The notes: a model not told the origin generated them from the letters alone. A stretch of DNA of 64,000 nucleotides from Candidatus Obscuribacterales bacterium (GCA_031292355.1 JARLHI010000042.1:1-64000), one strand, 5' to 3'. Counted from the first letter of the stretch, positions 9,665-19,214 are shown. Program-made: numbers and translations.

Positions 9665-10126
9665 ATGTTTAATCAAAGCTACCAACAAATTCAGTTTGAC
9701 AAGCAAATCATTGCGTTGTGTACAAACTATCCCTGTCCCCGTTGCAGCGGAATGTTAGAGCCATATGGTCTGACCGAAACATTTCAGTGCAATAGCTGCG
9801 ATCGCAATTATGTGCCACTGCACGGCGGGCGCCTCCTGCATCCTGCCAACAGAATGGGTCTAAAGATTGCTCCAACATTCTGGTGGGATGGTCTGCGCTG
9901 GCACTGGGCTGGCACAACTGCTACAGCTAAACAATTGGTTTCAATCGTGGGCGCCTTTTTCGTGCCGCTTGTTGCCCTGAACTGTGCTCTGTCACTCAAT
10001 CTCTGGACCGATAAGCCAGATTGGTGCTCACCAGTACTTTTAACTGCCATATTTGGTCTTTTGACAATCCAGCTTATATACTTGATGTGCTGGGATTTCG
10101 ATTTTCTGACCAAGAAAAAGACATAG
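9665..10126 (+). CDS. small membrane protein with a zinc ribbon
   Basis: Not a named family to me. About 153 residues: an N-terminal Cys4 ribbon (CPRCSGM and CNSCDRNY, a CxxC pair repeated about 18 residues apart), then a Trp-rich stretch, then two hydrophobic segments that look like membrane helices (about 95-118 and 128-148) and a Lys-rich end. I chose ATG 9665 because TAGGG lies eight bases upstream; a GTG frame extends 25 codons further without support. It ends six bases before rsmH, so it is very likely the first gene of the rsmH-ftsL-ftsI operon and may have an envelope or division role. Confidence 0.7.
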   Translation: MFNQSYQQIQFDKQIIALCTNYPCPRCSGMLEPYGLTETFQCNSCDRNYVPLHGGRLLHPANRMGLKIAPTFWWDGLRWHWAGTTATAKQLVSIVGAFFVPLVALNCALSLNLWTDKPDWCSPVLLTAIFGLLTIQLIYLMCWDFDFLTKKKT

Positions 10127-10132
10127 GTTTTA

Positions 10133-11182
10133 GTGTCCGATATAACGCCAATTAATCCAGATACACAAGAATTGCAGCATGTATCGGTTCTTCTGGCGGA
10201 AGCAGTTGATTTACTGGACGTCCGTCCCGGTCGCACATACATAGATGCCACAGCTGGTGCTGGTGGGCATCTGTCTGAAATATTGAAACGTCTTAAGGAA
10301 CAGACCAATCCCGCTGTGGTTGAGTCGACTCAAAGTGCGCAATCGCAAGTGATTGGCATTGATCGCGATGAAGACACGCTTTCACGTCTACGCAATAGAT
10401 TGCCGAAAGAGCAAGTACAGCTCTTTCATGCCAATTTCACCGACATTAAAGAAGTGGCACAGCAGGCCGGATTGAGCACCGTAAACGGTGGCATTCTCGC
10501 TGACCTCGGCGTTTCATCGATGCAAATTGATCAACCTGAGAGAGGGTTCAGCTTCAACAAAGATGGCCCATTAGATATGCGAATGGATAAGTCGCAAAGC
10601 CTTACTGCATGGGACATCGTGAACAAATGGTCGGAAGAAGATTTAGCTAATATCATTTTCGAATATGGTGAAGAAAGATATAGCCGATCTATAGCGAAGA
10701 ATATTATTAGAGCAAGGCCGATAGAGACGACACTGCAATTAGCAGATATTGTTGCACGCTCCGTCCGATATAGCGGCGCGGCTCGAAAAGCCCAGCACAA
10801 GCGCAAATCGAAGGGTGATGGCGGCAAAAATTTTGATAGCAGTCACCCTGCCACCAGAACATTTCAGGCGATCAGAATCGCAGTCAATGACGAGTTAGGA
10901 AGCTTGAAAAAATTTCTAGAAGAAGCGGTGGCATTGCTAGAACCTGATGCCCGGCTCGTCGTAATCACTTTTCACAGTCTTGAAGATCGAATGGTTAAAC
11001 AGATTTTCAGACAGATGGCTCTCTCTTGTCATTGCCCGCCAAGGCAGCCACAATGCACCTGCGACGCAAAAGCCGACTTGCTGATAATCACTAAGAAACC
11101 GATTGTTGCTGATTCTGCAGAAGTTCTTGCCAATATACGTAGTCGTAGTGCTAAACTACGAGCGGGAATAAAGATAGGTTAG
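10133..11182 (+). CDS. rsmH: 16S rRNA (cytosine(1402)-N(4))-methyltransferase
   Basis: A 349-residue SAM-dependent RsmH/MraW that methylates N4 of C1402 in 16S rRNA. Visible features are the N-terminal HVSVLLAEAVDLL, the SAM motif DATAGAGGHL, GIDRDEDTL, GGILADLGVSSMQID, PERGFSF, the RTFQAIRIAVNDEL block and ITFHSLEDRMVK near the C-terminus. A Cys-rich segment (CHCPPRQPQCTC) precedes the end. The start is GTG with TAGG five bases upstream. A Lys/Arg-rich insert near residues 220-235 is a mild oddity. It is the typical dcw-cluster gene before ftsL and ftsI. Confidence 0.96.
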   Translation: MSDITPINPDTQELQHVSVLLAEAVDLLDVRPGRTYIDATAGAGGHLSEILKRLKEQTNPAVVESTQSAQSQVIGIDRDEDTLSRLRNRLPKEQVQLFHANFTDIKEVAQQAGLSTVNGGILADLGVSSMQIDQPERGFSFNKDGPLDMRMDKSQSLTAWDIVNKWSEEDLANIIFEYGEERYSRSIAKNIIRARPIETTLQLADIVARSVRYSGAARKAQHKRKSKGDGGKNFDSSHPATRTFQAIRIAVNDELGSLKKFLEEAVALLEPDARLVVITFHSLEDRMVKQIFRQMALSCHCPPRQPQCTCDAKADLLIITKKPIVADSAEVLANIRSRSAKLRAGIKIG

Positions 11183-11194
11183 GAGTATATATAC

Positions 11195-11752
11195 ATGGCT
11201 AACGCACTATCAGTCCGCAGCATAAAAGAAGAAGACATCGCAGATTACATGTTTGATGGTGCTACTTCGGCTGCGAATTCGGGTGTAGCTCTACCAGCCT
11301 TCCCGAACATGCCCATGCGAACGGCTGATAAACAGGCTCGCCGCGGTAATTTGCGTCCAGTTGGATCACTATCGCGTCCACAGTTGGTACCAAATTTAGT
11401 TCCACAACCCAAAGGCAGACAAATACCAGTGGTGGTGCGCGCGAATCGCACACTACGGACGGTGCTAGTTGCTCTTTGTGGTGTCGCAATTCTCGGATAC
11501 GGTTGGGATGTTGCTAGCTCCAATGACGTGAGCAAATTGCAAGATCAGGCTCGTCGCTTGAACGAACAGAATTCAGAATTATCAGCACAACTTCTCAAAG
11601 CAATATCCTATGAAGGTATTCAAGAGAACGTACTCGGCAAATTTGGTCTACACACAGCAGAGCACGTCGTTATTGTTAAAGAAGTGGCACCGCCCAAGAT
11701 GCCTGTTTTCAAAGCCAGCAGACATCACCTTCCTGTAATGGCAGGATTCTAG
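11195..11752 (+). CDS. ftsL: cell division protein FtsL-like
   Basis: Called from topology and position. It has 185 residues: a long polar N-terminal tail (1-85, rich in Pro and Arg), one membrane helix (about 88-103), then a short coiled coil (about 110-138, DVSKLQDQARRLNEQNSEL) and an end with FGLHTAEHVVIV, which resembles the tail of many FtsL proteins. FtsL pairs with FtsB and FtsQ to activate FtsW/FtsI. The cytoplasmic tail is longer than in most FtsL. A strong TTAGGAG lies nine bases before the ATG. It sits directly between rsmH and ftsI, the usual place. Confidence 0.78.
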   Translation: MANALSVRSIKEEDIADYMFDGATSAANSGVALPAFPNMPMRTADKQARRGNLRPVGSLSRPQLVPNLVPQPKGRQIPVVVRANRTLRTVLVALCGVAILGYGWDVASSNDVSKLQDQARRLNEQNSELSAQLLKAISYEGIQENVLGKFGLHTAEHVVIVKEVAPPKMPVFKASRHHLPVMAGF

Positions 11753-11797
11753 ACAGATTTGATTTGGTAGACCGCAAGAACTCTTAAAAGAGTTCAT

Positions 11798-13723
11798 TTG
11801 GATCCTCTAAGGTTGATGGAGACAGACGAGACTTTGCCAACGTCAACTCGGGAACCAGCCTCAAGACGCCATTCGATCCCTGTAAGACGTCGCCCGCGTT
11901 CACCTCTATGGCGTATGCGCGCCTGGCAAGTGCTTCTGCTTACAGGATTTCTGGTCATCTGCGGACGGCTCTACTATCTGCAAATCATCCAGGGCGAAAA
12001 AATCACCCAGAACGCTGCAGACCAGAGACAGAAACATAATTTGCTCGTCCATCGTGGTGCCATCACTGACAGGCACGGCTTGCCTCTGGCTATCGATACA
12101 ACCAGATACGACCTGTACATTCACCCAGAGCTAATCAAAGTCAGCACCGACGAAGCAGCTGAAACACTTGCACGAATCACGCATCAAGAAACACCAGCCG
12201 AAGTTGCTCACCTCAAACATATTCTATCTGCTGGCTATCCGGTAGTGACCATCGCTCGTAGTCTTGAACGCGAAGCAGCCGATGAACTGCAAGCCTTGAA
12301 CTGGGCCGGTGTAGACATCGTCTCCCGTCCATTTAGACAATATCCGGAAGGCACGCTCGCGGCCCACCTTCTCGGTTACGTCAATATGGACACTAAAGGA
12401 CAGGGCGGCATTGAGCAAGCTCAGGAAAATTCTTTAAAAGACACGGGCAAAATACCAAAACCTCAACTTGACGGTCATGGACACACAATCATGCTGCCCA
12501 AGGCGCAACCAATGTGGGACATCACGCCACCACTTGGTCGCCACATCGAATTGACGATTGATAATTATTTGCAGCATCTGGCCGAACGCGAACTAACAGC
12601 CATGTGTGAACACTCACGCGCTCAGCGTGGCACAGCTATTATTGAAGATCCAACCACGGGAGAAATTCTCGCCTGGGCGAATTTCCCTACATACGATCCC
12701 AATCAATATTCAAAGTATCCATTCTCAATTACAAAGAACTGGGCGATGGTCGATGTCTATCAACCCGGCTCGACATTCAAAATTCTCACCGTAGCTTCGG
12801 GACTCGATACCGGAGCGATCAAGCCAAACTGGTCGATGTACGACTCAGGCACATTGTCTATCGGCAATCGTTCCGTGCATAACCATGACGGTGGTCACGG
12901 TCAAATTGATTTGCTCCATCTATTTATTCACTCCAGTAACGTTGGTGCAGCTAGCGTCGCTCTAAAAACTGGTGCCCAGGGGTTTCACGACAAGCTAGCC
13001 GAATTTTCAATCGGTCACCAGACTGGAATCGATTTGCCAGGCGAATCGTCTGGTTTACTGTTGCCTGCAAAAGACTGGAAACCACTGGACACGGCTTGCA
13101 CTGGCTTTGGTCAGGGTGCAATGGCTTGCACACCGCTGCAGCTGATATCTGGGGTTTCGGCAGTCGCCAACGACGGCTTATGGATTCAACCGCATTTGAT
13201 CAAGAGAGTCTATGACCCTACTACTGGTGTCACGGAAAAATGGACCGAACCAAAGAAACGCGAAGTATTGCAAAGGTCCACCGCTAAGTTGGTTTCATCG
13301 CTGCTTGCCACCAACATTGCAACTGGCTCACAAATAGCGGGACAAGTTCCTGGTTATAGAGTAGCCGGAAAAACAGGGACCGCTCAAAAAGTAACTGCTA
13401 GCGGTAGAGGCTATATGGCCGGTCAGACAATCGCTTCATTCGTTGGTTTTCTACCAGCAGAAAATCCACAACTGACTTGCATCGTAGTTGTCGATGGACC
13501 GCTGACTGATGGACAGTGGGGCAATACTGTTGCTGGGCCGGTCTTCAACGCAATCGCGTTGCAAGCCGCACAGCACCTGGGTATTCCTACCAACAATGGA
13601 ACAGCGACAGCAGATGGCAAGCCTGGTAAGAAAATGGCACCAGTTGTGCCACCATCGGTACGTTACTCCGCAGACTTAGAATCAGCCAGGCATAAGCCAG
13701 CAACGAAACCCAAAACGCACTAG
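11798..13723 (+). CDS. ftsI: peptidoglycan D,D-transpeptidase FtsI (PBP2/PBP3 class)
   Basis: A 641-residue class B penicillin-binding protein that crosslinks septal peptidoglycan. It has a basic cytoplasmic tail, one membrane anchor (about 43-64), a pedestal/dimerisation region beginning LLVHRGAITDRHG (82-94), and a transpeptidase domain with GSTFK (nucleophile Ser325, Lys328), SSN (379-381) and GKTGTAQK (KTG 525-527). No PASTA domains are visible. The start is uncertain: TTG 11798 has AAGAG five bases upstream, while ATG 11816 has AAGG only three bases upstream. It is the last gene of the operon; mraY and the mur genes do not follow, so the dcw cluster is broken here. Confidence 0.94.
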   Translation: MDPLRLMETDETLPTSTREPASRRHSIPVRRRPRSPLWRMRAWQVLLLTGFLVICGRLYYLQIIQGEKITQNAADQRQKHNLLVHRGAITDRHGLPLAIDTTRYDLYIHPELIKVSTDEAAETLARITHQETPAEVAHLKHILSAGYPVVTIARSLEREAADELQALNWAGVDIVSRPFRQYPEGTLAAHLLGYVNMDTKGQGGIEQAQENSLKDTGKIPKPQLDGHGHTIMLPKAQPMWDITPPLGRHIELTIDNYLQHLAERELTAMCEHSRAQRGTAIIEDPTTGEILAWANFPTYDPNQYSKYPFSITKNWAMVDVYQPGSTFKILTVASGLDTGAIKPNWSMYDSGTLSIGNRSVHNHDGGHGQIDLLHLFIHSSNVGAASVALKTGAQGFHDKLAEFSIGHQTGIDLPGESSGLLLPAKDWKPLDTACTGFGQGAMACTPLQLISGVSAVANDGLWIQPHLIKRVYDPTTGVTEKWTEPKKREVLQRSTAKLVSSLLATNIATGSQIAGQVPGYRVAGKTGTAQKVTASGRGYMAGQTIASFVGFLPAENPQLTCIVVVDGPLTDGQWGNTVAGPVFNAIALQAAQHLGIPTNNGTATADGKPGKKMAPVVPPSVRYSADLESARHKPATKPKTH

Positions 13724-13733
13724 AACAAATTCA

Positions 13734-15074
13734 CTACCATCCACTTTTCTCCGGCTTGCCCAGGTTTAGAAGCCAGCGACCAAGCCAACGATTGTTGCCC
13801 GCCATTTGAGCGGTAAACATATCGGCCGGTGCATCGAGACGACTGCCTGACACCATACCACCTGGAACGCCAGTTAACCTCACATCGATGGCTCGCTCTG
13901 GTGAAGTTGGGATATTAAAAGGGTTAAGCGCATCATGATGGCTGCGCCCACCAGCGGCATCGTATCTAAAGAAATCTACGTTATCACCTGCAGAATTCAC
14001 TGGCGATTGACGTTCTAGAGGTGAACGCCAGCTTGGCCCAGACGGCTGGGCGGAATTGTTAAACCGCGGGGTAGGAACAGGTGCTCTTGGAGCCATCAAA
14101 CTGGCTTCCACTCTTACTTCCCCCTTGATCATTTGTTCGTTTTGATCGGTAAAGCGCAATGAGATTGCACCGTCTTTGTGCTCAGTAATATAAGCTTGCT
14201 TGAAAGGCTGACCGACAGCAGTTCTCTGAGTTGCGCCTGATAGCGGCATAATTTCAATTTGACCACCGCCGCTGATGTGAACGGCGCCGCCTCTAGAGTG
14301 ATTGAAGACCAAGCCAGCGGGTTGATTGTCGGCAATAATAATTCGATCGCCAGTCGCTGGGTAACCGATGACATCACGGGTGGCGGGATTCACCAGCATG
14401 GCAGTGCGGTTTTCGCCGTTAAAGCGATATTCCTTCAGGCCGTTTGGCGATTCTTTTATCTGCACTGAATCTATGTTCCGACCAAATTGAAAGGTGCGAC
14501 TGCTAGTGCTGCCTGGAAACTGAACGTAAAGACCACCTTCGTGACCAAAATAGACCGTTGTCTTGTCCTCGTGCGTGAAATTATTGACGACATTGGGCAC
14601 TTTAACGTTGTCGAAAGAATGCATCACTTCGCCATTAGGACCTTTGCCCTGGCGATATTTAAAGTCCACACCACCACCATTTCCGGTGGAAGCCATAAAC
14701 ATTGGCTTGTCGCCTATTTCAGCTTCAGCATTTTTTGCAGTCTTTGCTAGCAATTTAGCCGTGAAAGATGATTTTTCGCCCAAAGCGACACCGTCTGCCA
14801 GTGCCAGTCTCGGTCCAAAACCGGTGAGAGCATCCATGTTGAAACTGGACCCGAGTTCTTTCGCCAGCGGTGAAAGCAGTTTTGCGCCCTCTTCAACAGC
14901 GGCTGGCCCCAAACGATGAGCAAGGTACGTACCTGCTACAGCCACCGTTGCTTCAGCAATTGGCTTTTTAATGGAGTTCAAGCAGTCTAAGGGATGGCTT
15001 AATGCCGCTCCTGCCTCTTCTCGCAACGCAGAGGCAATCCCTTTCTTTGCGACTAAATCTTCAAACTGCTCCAT
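13734..15074 (-). CDS. orphan protein with Ala-rich N-terminal helix and beta-rich body
   Basis: I do not recognise a family in this 446-residue protein. The N-terminus has a short acidic segment, then HPLDCLNSIKKP and an Ala/Val/Gly-rich hydrophobic stretch (about 38-55) that could touch the membrane. The middle (about 120-320) looks beta-rich with many Gly, Val, Thr and aromatic residues (for example GLYVQFPGSTSSRTFQF), and the C-terminal third is Pro/Asn/Ser-rich and probably disordered. No signal peptide is visible. It ends ten bases from the ftsI stop (convergent). The protein upstream on the same strand is the 131-residue membrane protein, possibly co-transcribed. Confidence 0.6.
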   Translation of the reverse strand: MEQFEDLVAKKGIASALREEAGAALSHPLDCLNSIKKPIAEATVAVAGTYLAHRLGPAAVEEGAKLLSPLAKELGSSFNMDALTGFGPRLALADGVALGEKSSFTAKLLAKTAKNAEAEIGDKPMFMASTGNGGGVDFKYRQGKGPNGEVMHSFDNVKVPNVVNNFTHEDKTTVYFGHEGGLYVQFPGSTSSRTFQFGRNIDSVQIKESPNGLKEYRFNGENRTAMLVNPATRDVIGYPATGDRIIIADNQPAGLVFNHSRGGAVHISGGGQIEIMPLSGATQRTAVGQPFKQAYITEHKDGAISLRFTDQNEQMIKGEVRVEASLMAPRAPVPTPRFNNSAQPSGPSWRSPLERQSPVNSAGDNVDFFRYDAAGGRSHHDALNPFNIPTSPERAIDVRLTGVPGGMVSGSRLDAPADMFTAQMAGNNRWLGRWLLNLGKPEKSGW

Positions 15075-15157
15075 TGCCTTCTTAAATCCATTGGTACACG
15101 CAAGATTGCTGCATCATGAATTCAGGAAGGCAAATTCTCAATGGTGAGAGTACGAAA

Positions 15158-15553
15158 TTATTCGGTTACCGGAGTAAAGGAAGCTCTGGCCAGTTCATGC
15201 ATAGGAAAACGGTAAACGCGTTGTATACGCTCCGGACGAGGTTGCTCAACGACGTTGGCTGCGTTAATAACGGGACGTTGTGGTGCTCTGATAGCGCGAC
15301 CAGCATCTTTGGTGGTTGCAGCTTTGCCTGCAATTAGACCGGCTTGCTGACGCTTCAAACGTGGTTTTGTCCCTGGCCCGCGCTCTGCCGGCACCGGAAT
15401 TCCCTGAGTCTCTGCCATGAAGGCAAAAAGACACCAGCCGATACTCGCGACTGAAAACAGCGTCAATACTTGTTGCCAGGAAGCAGTGGCCAGCATATAG
15501 CAGGCGGCACAAACTCCCAAGGCCGAAATAACGGACCTTAAGGCGCTTTTCAT
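15158..15553 (-). CDS. small membrane protein with basic tail
   Basis: 131 residues, no family recognised. Two hydrophobic segments (about 6-24 and 28-47) form a short hairpin or one signal-anchor plus one helix, followed by a soluble tail rich in Arg, Ala, Pro and Lys. A good ribosome site (AAGGA seven bases before ATG) supports translation. Upstream the leader holds two small hairpins at 15583-15615. It is followed on the same strand, after 83 bases, by the 446-residue orphan. Confidence 0.55.
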   Translation of the reverse strand: MKSALRSVISALGVCAACYMLATASWQQVLTLFSVASIGWCLFAFMAETQGIPVPAERGPGTKPRLKRQQAGLIAGKAATTKDAGRAIRAPQRPVINAANVVEQPRPERIQRVYRFPMHELARASFTPVTE

Positions 15554-15582
15554 GCGTCTTTCCTTTATTTTAAATTGTTAGC

Positions 15583-15615
15583 CGGTTCGAAACCGAAAGT
15601 GTATATAAGATACAC
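15583..15615 (-). promoter_or_regulatory. two adjacent small inverted repeats in a gene leader
   Basis: Just upstream of the 131-residue membrane protein gene, CGGTT-CGA-AACCG (15583-15595) is followed by GTGTAT-ATAAG-ATACAC (15599-15615). Each can fold as a short hairpin in the leader transcript or serve as a protein-binding site. No riboswitch class is recognised. The role is unknown. Confidence 0.3.
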
Positions 15616-16008
15616 CGTCATCACATATGCCGCGCTCCTGACAACAAGGCAAAGAGGCGCACGGGCCTAAATTCTTATTATTTTTTTGCAATGCAATTTT
15701 TTAGATTTATCAGACTGCCGCAAAATCCCGAAAAGCCCACCAGTACAGGGATTGCGGACACGCATTTTCGAGGCACCACATATAGTGCCATACAGCTGTC
15801 TGGCACCACTACGACTGGCGTCGGTCGAACTCAGCTGTGATTAGCGACGTCAAACCAGCCTCAAAACACTGGCACAGCCCTCCAGTCGGCAAACTAACAG
15901 CAATTCCAGGCAGTTTTGGTCTAACTGTGAGAGGATCCATAAAACGCCAATTTCAGGACTCTCAAGACTGCCTCAAAAACCAAATTGGCAAAAAAGCGAC
16001 TGATAAGG
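15616..16008. other. intergenic interval between divergent genes
   Basis: About 390 bases between the leader of the 131-residue gene and the 5'-nucleotidase gene. An AT-rich patch with T and A runs (about 15670-15705) could host promoters, but no clean -35/-10 pair stands out. Short frames here lack ribosome sites. I see no RNA gene. Confidence 0.35.
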
Positions 16009-18042
16009 ATGCAGAAGGCAATGTTCGTCGAATTTTCTCAAACTAATACGCGAAAAAAATATAAGAGACTGGAAATAGCCGCGATCGTCGCCGCTTTAAT
16101 CATCTCGTCGGTCTTCTGTCCTGCATTTGCGCAGCAAGATGCAGCTACCAAACCCGACTTGCAAATGACTATCTTGCATACAAATGATTTGCACGCCCAC
16201 GACGATGTTTTTTCGGAGCATCAAAAATCGGTTGGTGGATTCGCTCGCATCTCCACTTTGATAAAAAAACTGCGCGCCGAGAGTCCTAACACTGTGGTAG
16301 TCGACGCTGGTGACATTTTTCAGGGCACACCTCTTTATTCGCTCTATCACGGCGAGATGGAAGTGCACGAACTAAACGAAATGGGCTATCAGATTTATAC
16401 GATCGGCAATCACGAATTTGATGATGGTCCTGAGAATCTGGCAACGCAGCTCAGTCAGGCGAAATTCGACATTGTCTCAGCCAATATGGACTGTTCTGGC
16501 TATGAACCACTGGCCAAACTCGTGAAACCGTCTGTGGTGAAAATTATCGGTGGTGAAAAAATCGGCTTCGTGGGCGCCGTGACTCCAGATCTCGAAAGCG
16601 TTTCAATAACAACTGCCCCAGTTAAATTAAAAGCCTACGGGTCTGACTGGATGGAGCCGATCAAAGTCGAAGTCAACCGCCTTAAAGCTGAAGGCATCAA
16701 TAAGATCATCATCGTTTCCCATTCTGGTCTCGACCATGAAAAAGAAATGGCTCAATCAGTGGCCGGAGTGGACGCTATTATCGGCGGTCACACACATACA
16801 AGATTGGAGCACCCCGTAATCGTGGAGCACGCCGATGATGGCCCAACAGTCATCGTTCAGACTGGTTGCTACGGCCGCGCACTCGGGAAATTGGACCTCG
16901 CCTTCGACAAAGACGGCAAAATCATGTTGCCGGAAACAAAGTACAAATTAAACGACATCGACTCAAGCATTGCCGAAGATCCGCAAATTCAGGCGTATAT
17001 AGATTCAAAAGTCGCGCCGGTGTTAAAGATGCGTCGTGACGTTCTCAGCCACGCTCGAGCTTCTTTTGAAAAGGACTGGCTGACGACACCGTGGGATTCA
17101 CCGCTGGGCGATTTGATTACTGATGCGCTTTACGAGGATGCAAAAAAGCAAGGCGCCCAGATAAGCTTTGAAAACCGAGGCGGTATGCGCGCTCGCATCG
17201 AAAAAGGACCTGTCTCCGAAGAAACTGTGCAAGAGATGTTGCCTTTCGATAATTTTCTCACCGTTGCCACCGTTGACGGTGACACACTTCGAAAGGTCCT
17301 TGAACACAGCGTCAGCAAAAGCCTCGGCGGTAATTTTTTTGATGTTCACGGTCTAAAAATTGCCTACGACAAAAATCTGCCTGTCGGTCAGAGAATTACT
17401 TTCGTTCTAGCGAAGGACAAAGATGACCACTGGCAGCCAATTAAAAACGATGAGCACTATCGAATTGCCGTAAACAGTTATTCTTTTTCCGGCGGCGAAG
17501 GTTATGACTTCTCCAAAGCCACCGACAAAATCGAAAGCAAGCAAAAAATGTCGGACGTTTTACGCGACTATTTGAAAACGCATAACGAAATAACGCCCGA
17601 GTCACCGTCAAGGATAGTGCCGGTGTCGAGTAAATTCGATGAGTTGATGCTGCAGGGTTCTCAAAAAAGCGACGGTGACACCACTCATCCAGCGCGTCGA
17701 AAAAAACTAGAACCTCTTGTTTGCGTTGGGGCCCTGCCAAAAGGTGCGCGACTGTATGCTGGGGACGCGCTTGGCGTTGAACCAGTGCAACTCAGCGACG
17801 GGCATTTAGTGCCTGTGCCCGTGCACGCACCGAAATTTATTTTGCGCTGCGACAACGAAGAAAGCTCGTTCGAAATTCCTATTAGTAGACTTGGGTCCGA
17901 AGCCAAATTCGTTTGTGTTGTCGTTACGTCACAAGACAAAGACGGCAGTAACAAAACCGAAATAAGTAAACCGTTCCCAGTCTCAGACCTTATTAAGAAT
18001 GGCTCTTCAACAGCAAATCAAGGTTCTTCTGCGCATCCTTAA
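16009..18042 (+). CDS. exported 5'-nucleotidase / UshA-type phosphohydrolase
   Basis: A metallophosphatase of the 5'-nucleotidase family, exported by a signal peptide (hydrophobic IAAIVAALIISSVFCPAFA before QQDAA). Metal-site motifs are ILHTNDLHAH, DAGDIFQG, GNHEFDDG and IIGGHTHT. The C-terminal nucleotide-binding domain is recognised from RGGMRARIEKG, LPFDNFLTV and NSYSFSGGEGYDF. It likely frees phosphate and nucleosides from external nucleotides. About 120 residues beyond that domain form an extra C-terminal region of unknown role, rich in Val, Leu and Ser. The start is uncertain: TTG 15985, ATG 16009 and ATG 16021 are all in frame, none with ideal spacing. The last 50 bases overlap the convergent TPR gene. 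Confidence 0.9.
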   Translation: MQKAMFVEFSQTNTRKKYKRLEIAAIVAALIISSVFCPAFAQQDAATKPDLQMTILHTNDLHAHDDVFSEHQKSVGGFARISTLIKKLRAESPNTVVVDAGDIFQGTPLYSLYHGEMEVHELNEMGYQIYTIGNHEFDDGPENLATQLSQAKFDIVSANMDCSGYEPLAKLVKPSVVKIIGGEKIGFVGAVTPDLESVSITTAPVKLKAYGSDWMEPIKVEVNRLKAEGINKIIIVSHSGLDHEKEMAQSVAGVDAIIGGHTHTRLEHPVIVEHADDGPTVIVQTGCYGRALGKLDLAFDKDGKIMLPETKYKLNDIDSSIAEDPQIQAYIDSKVAPVLKMRRDVLSHARASFEKDWLTTPWDSPLGDLITDALYEDAKKQGAQISFENRGGMRARIEKGPVSEETVQEMLPFDNFLTVATVDGDTLRKVLEHSVSKSLGGNFFDVHGLKIAYDKNLPVGQRITFVLAKDKDDHWQPIKNDEHYRIAVNSYSFSGGEGYDFSKATDKIESKQKMSDVLRDYLKTHNEITPESPSRIVPVSSKFDELMLQGSQKSDGDTTHPARRKKLEPLVCVGALPKGARLYAGDALGVEPVQLSDGHLVPVPVHAPKFILRCDNEESSFEIPISRLGSEAKFVCVVVTSQDKDGSNKTEISKPFPVSDLIKNGSSTANQGSSAHP

Positions 18043-19114
18043 AGTCAGGATTGAGCTTTAAAGCCTGTCTGTACTCGGCCTCAGCCAAATCTGGTTTGCC
18101 GAGCTTCGCATAGGCGGCACCAAGATTGTTATGCACCTTGGCGTCTTTATTATCAACTTTGATTGCCGCCTGATATTGCGCGACTGCTGGCTGTGGCTGT
18201 CCTTGTTGCTGGTAAAGTAAACCGAGATTATAGTGAGCATCAAAACTGTTTGGATCGATTTTCAAAGCCAGGCGATATTCTTCAAACGATCGAGCGCAAT
18301 CGCCTTGCAAAAAATAAGTAATACCTAGATTGATGTGCGAGCGCGCGTAGCCTAGATTTCTTTGTGCTTCGGCCATCACAGGATCAATGCGCAATGCCGT
18401 TTCAAATTCGGTCATTGATTCGCTGGTTTTGCCTGCATCATTAAGAGCCACGCCTAGATTGTTGTGTATGTCTGGATTATTTGGTTCAAGCGACAAAGAG
18501 GCTTTATATTCCTCCACTGCCGCGTCAAATTTGCCCGTCTTTTGATACATATTCGCGAGCCCAAAATGAGCGAGCATATTAGTGGGGTCGAGCTTAGCTG
18601 ACTTTTTATAGGCTTCAAGAGCTTTTTCAGGCTTATCGCACTTCTCGAGAACCAAACCAAGATTGTATTGATATTCGGAATTCTTGGATTGCTTGTGTGC
18701 AGCCTCTTCTAATAAGTGCTCGGCATCCCGAAAATTGCCAGTATCAAATTCCACGATACCCAGATTGTATTTGGCTTCAGCAAAGCCTGGATCCCCGTCG
18801 AGAGCCTTTCGGTATTCATTAAGAGCAAGGTCCAGCTTATTGGACCGATAGTAAATCTTGCCCAAAATATTGTGAGCACGAGCGTTTCCTGGATCGGAAG
18901 ACAAAACAGTTTGGGCGTAGCTTGCAGCCTCACCCAAGCGCTTTTCAGCGTACGCGCCTTCAGCTTTTTCGATCAACTGATGCGCATCTGCCCCAGAATT
19001 ATTTTTGGCACTGTTCGCTGACTGGTCACCTGCAAATGCAAGCAAGCAGGAAACCAGACTGGCAACGAAAAAACGGGAAGTATATCTAGAGGGTAATCGC
19101 GTCTTGCGTGACAT
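17993..19114 (-). CDS. secreted tetratricopeptide repeat protein
   Basis: About 373 residues: a signal peptide (MSRKTRLPSRYTSRFF then a hydrophobic core to about residue 30, ending near AFAG), then about nine TPR units of 34 residues from about residue 50 to the end. Typical repeat lines are AHNILGKIYYRSNKLDLALNE and VHNNLGAAYAKLGKPDLAEAE. TPR arrays are protein-binding scaffolds; in the periplasm they often serve envelope or secretion complexes. I chose ATG 19114 (GGA seven bases upstream) over the TTG four codons earlier. Its 3' end overlaps the nucleotidase gene by 50 bases on the opposite strand. Confidence 0.88.
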   Translation of the reverse strand: MSRKTRLPSRYTSRFFVASLVSCLLAFAGDQSANSAKNNSGADAHQLIEKAEGAYAEKRLGEAASYAQTVLSSDPGNARAHNILGKIYYRSNKLDLALNEYRKALDGDPGFAEAKYNLGIVEFDTGNFRDAEHLLEEAAHKQSKNSEYQYNLGLVLEKCDKPEKALEAYKKSAKLDPTNMLAHFGLANMYQKTGKFDAAVEEYKASLSLEPNNPDIHNNLGVALNDAGKTSESMTEFETALRIDPVMAEAQRNLGYARSHINLGITYFLQGDCARSFEEYRLALKIDPNSFDAHYNLGLLYQQQGQPQPAVAQYQAAIKVDNKDAKVHNNLGAAYAKLGKPDLAEAEYRQALKLNPDFKDAQKNLDLLLKSHS

Positions 19115-19214
19115 CTGGCAATCCAATGAAATATTTGAGGAGAAAAAGCAACCAATAGAGATTCTAAGCTACTAAACTATTGTGTGTACAAGCAATTTAA
19201 AGTGACTGACATAA

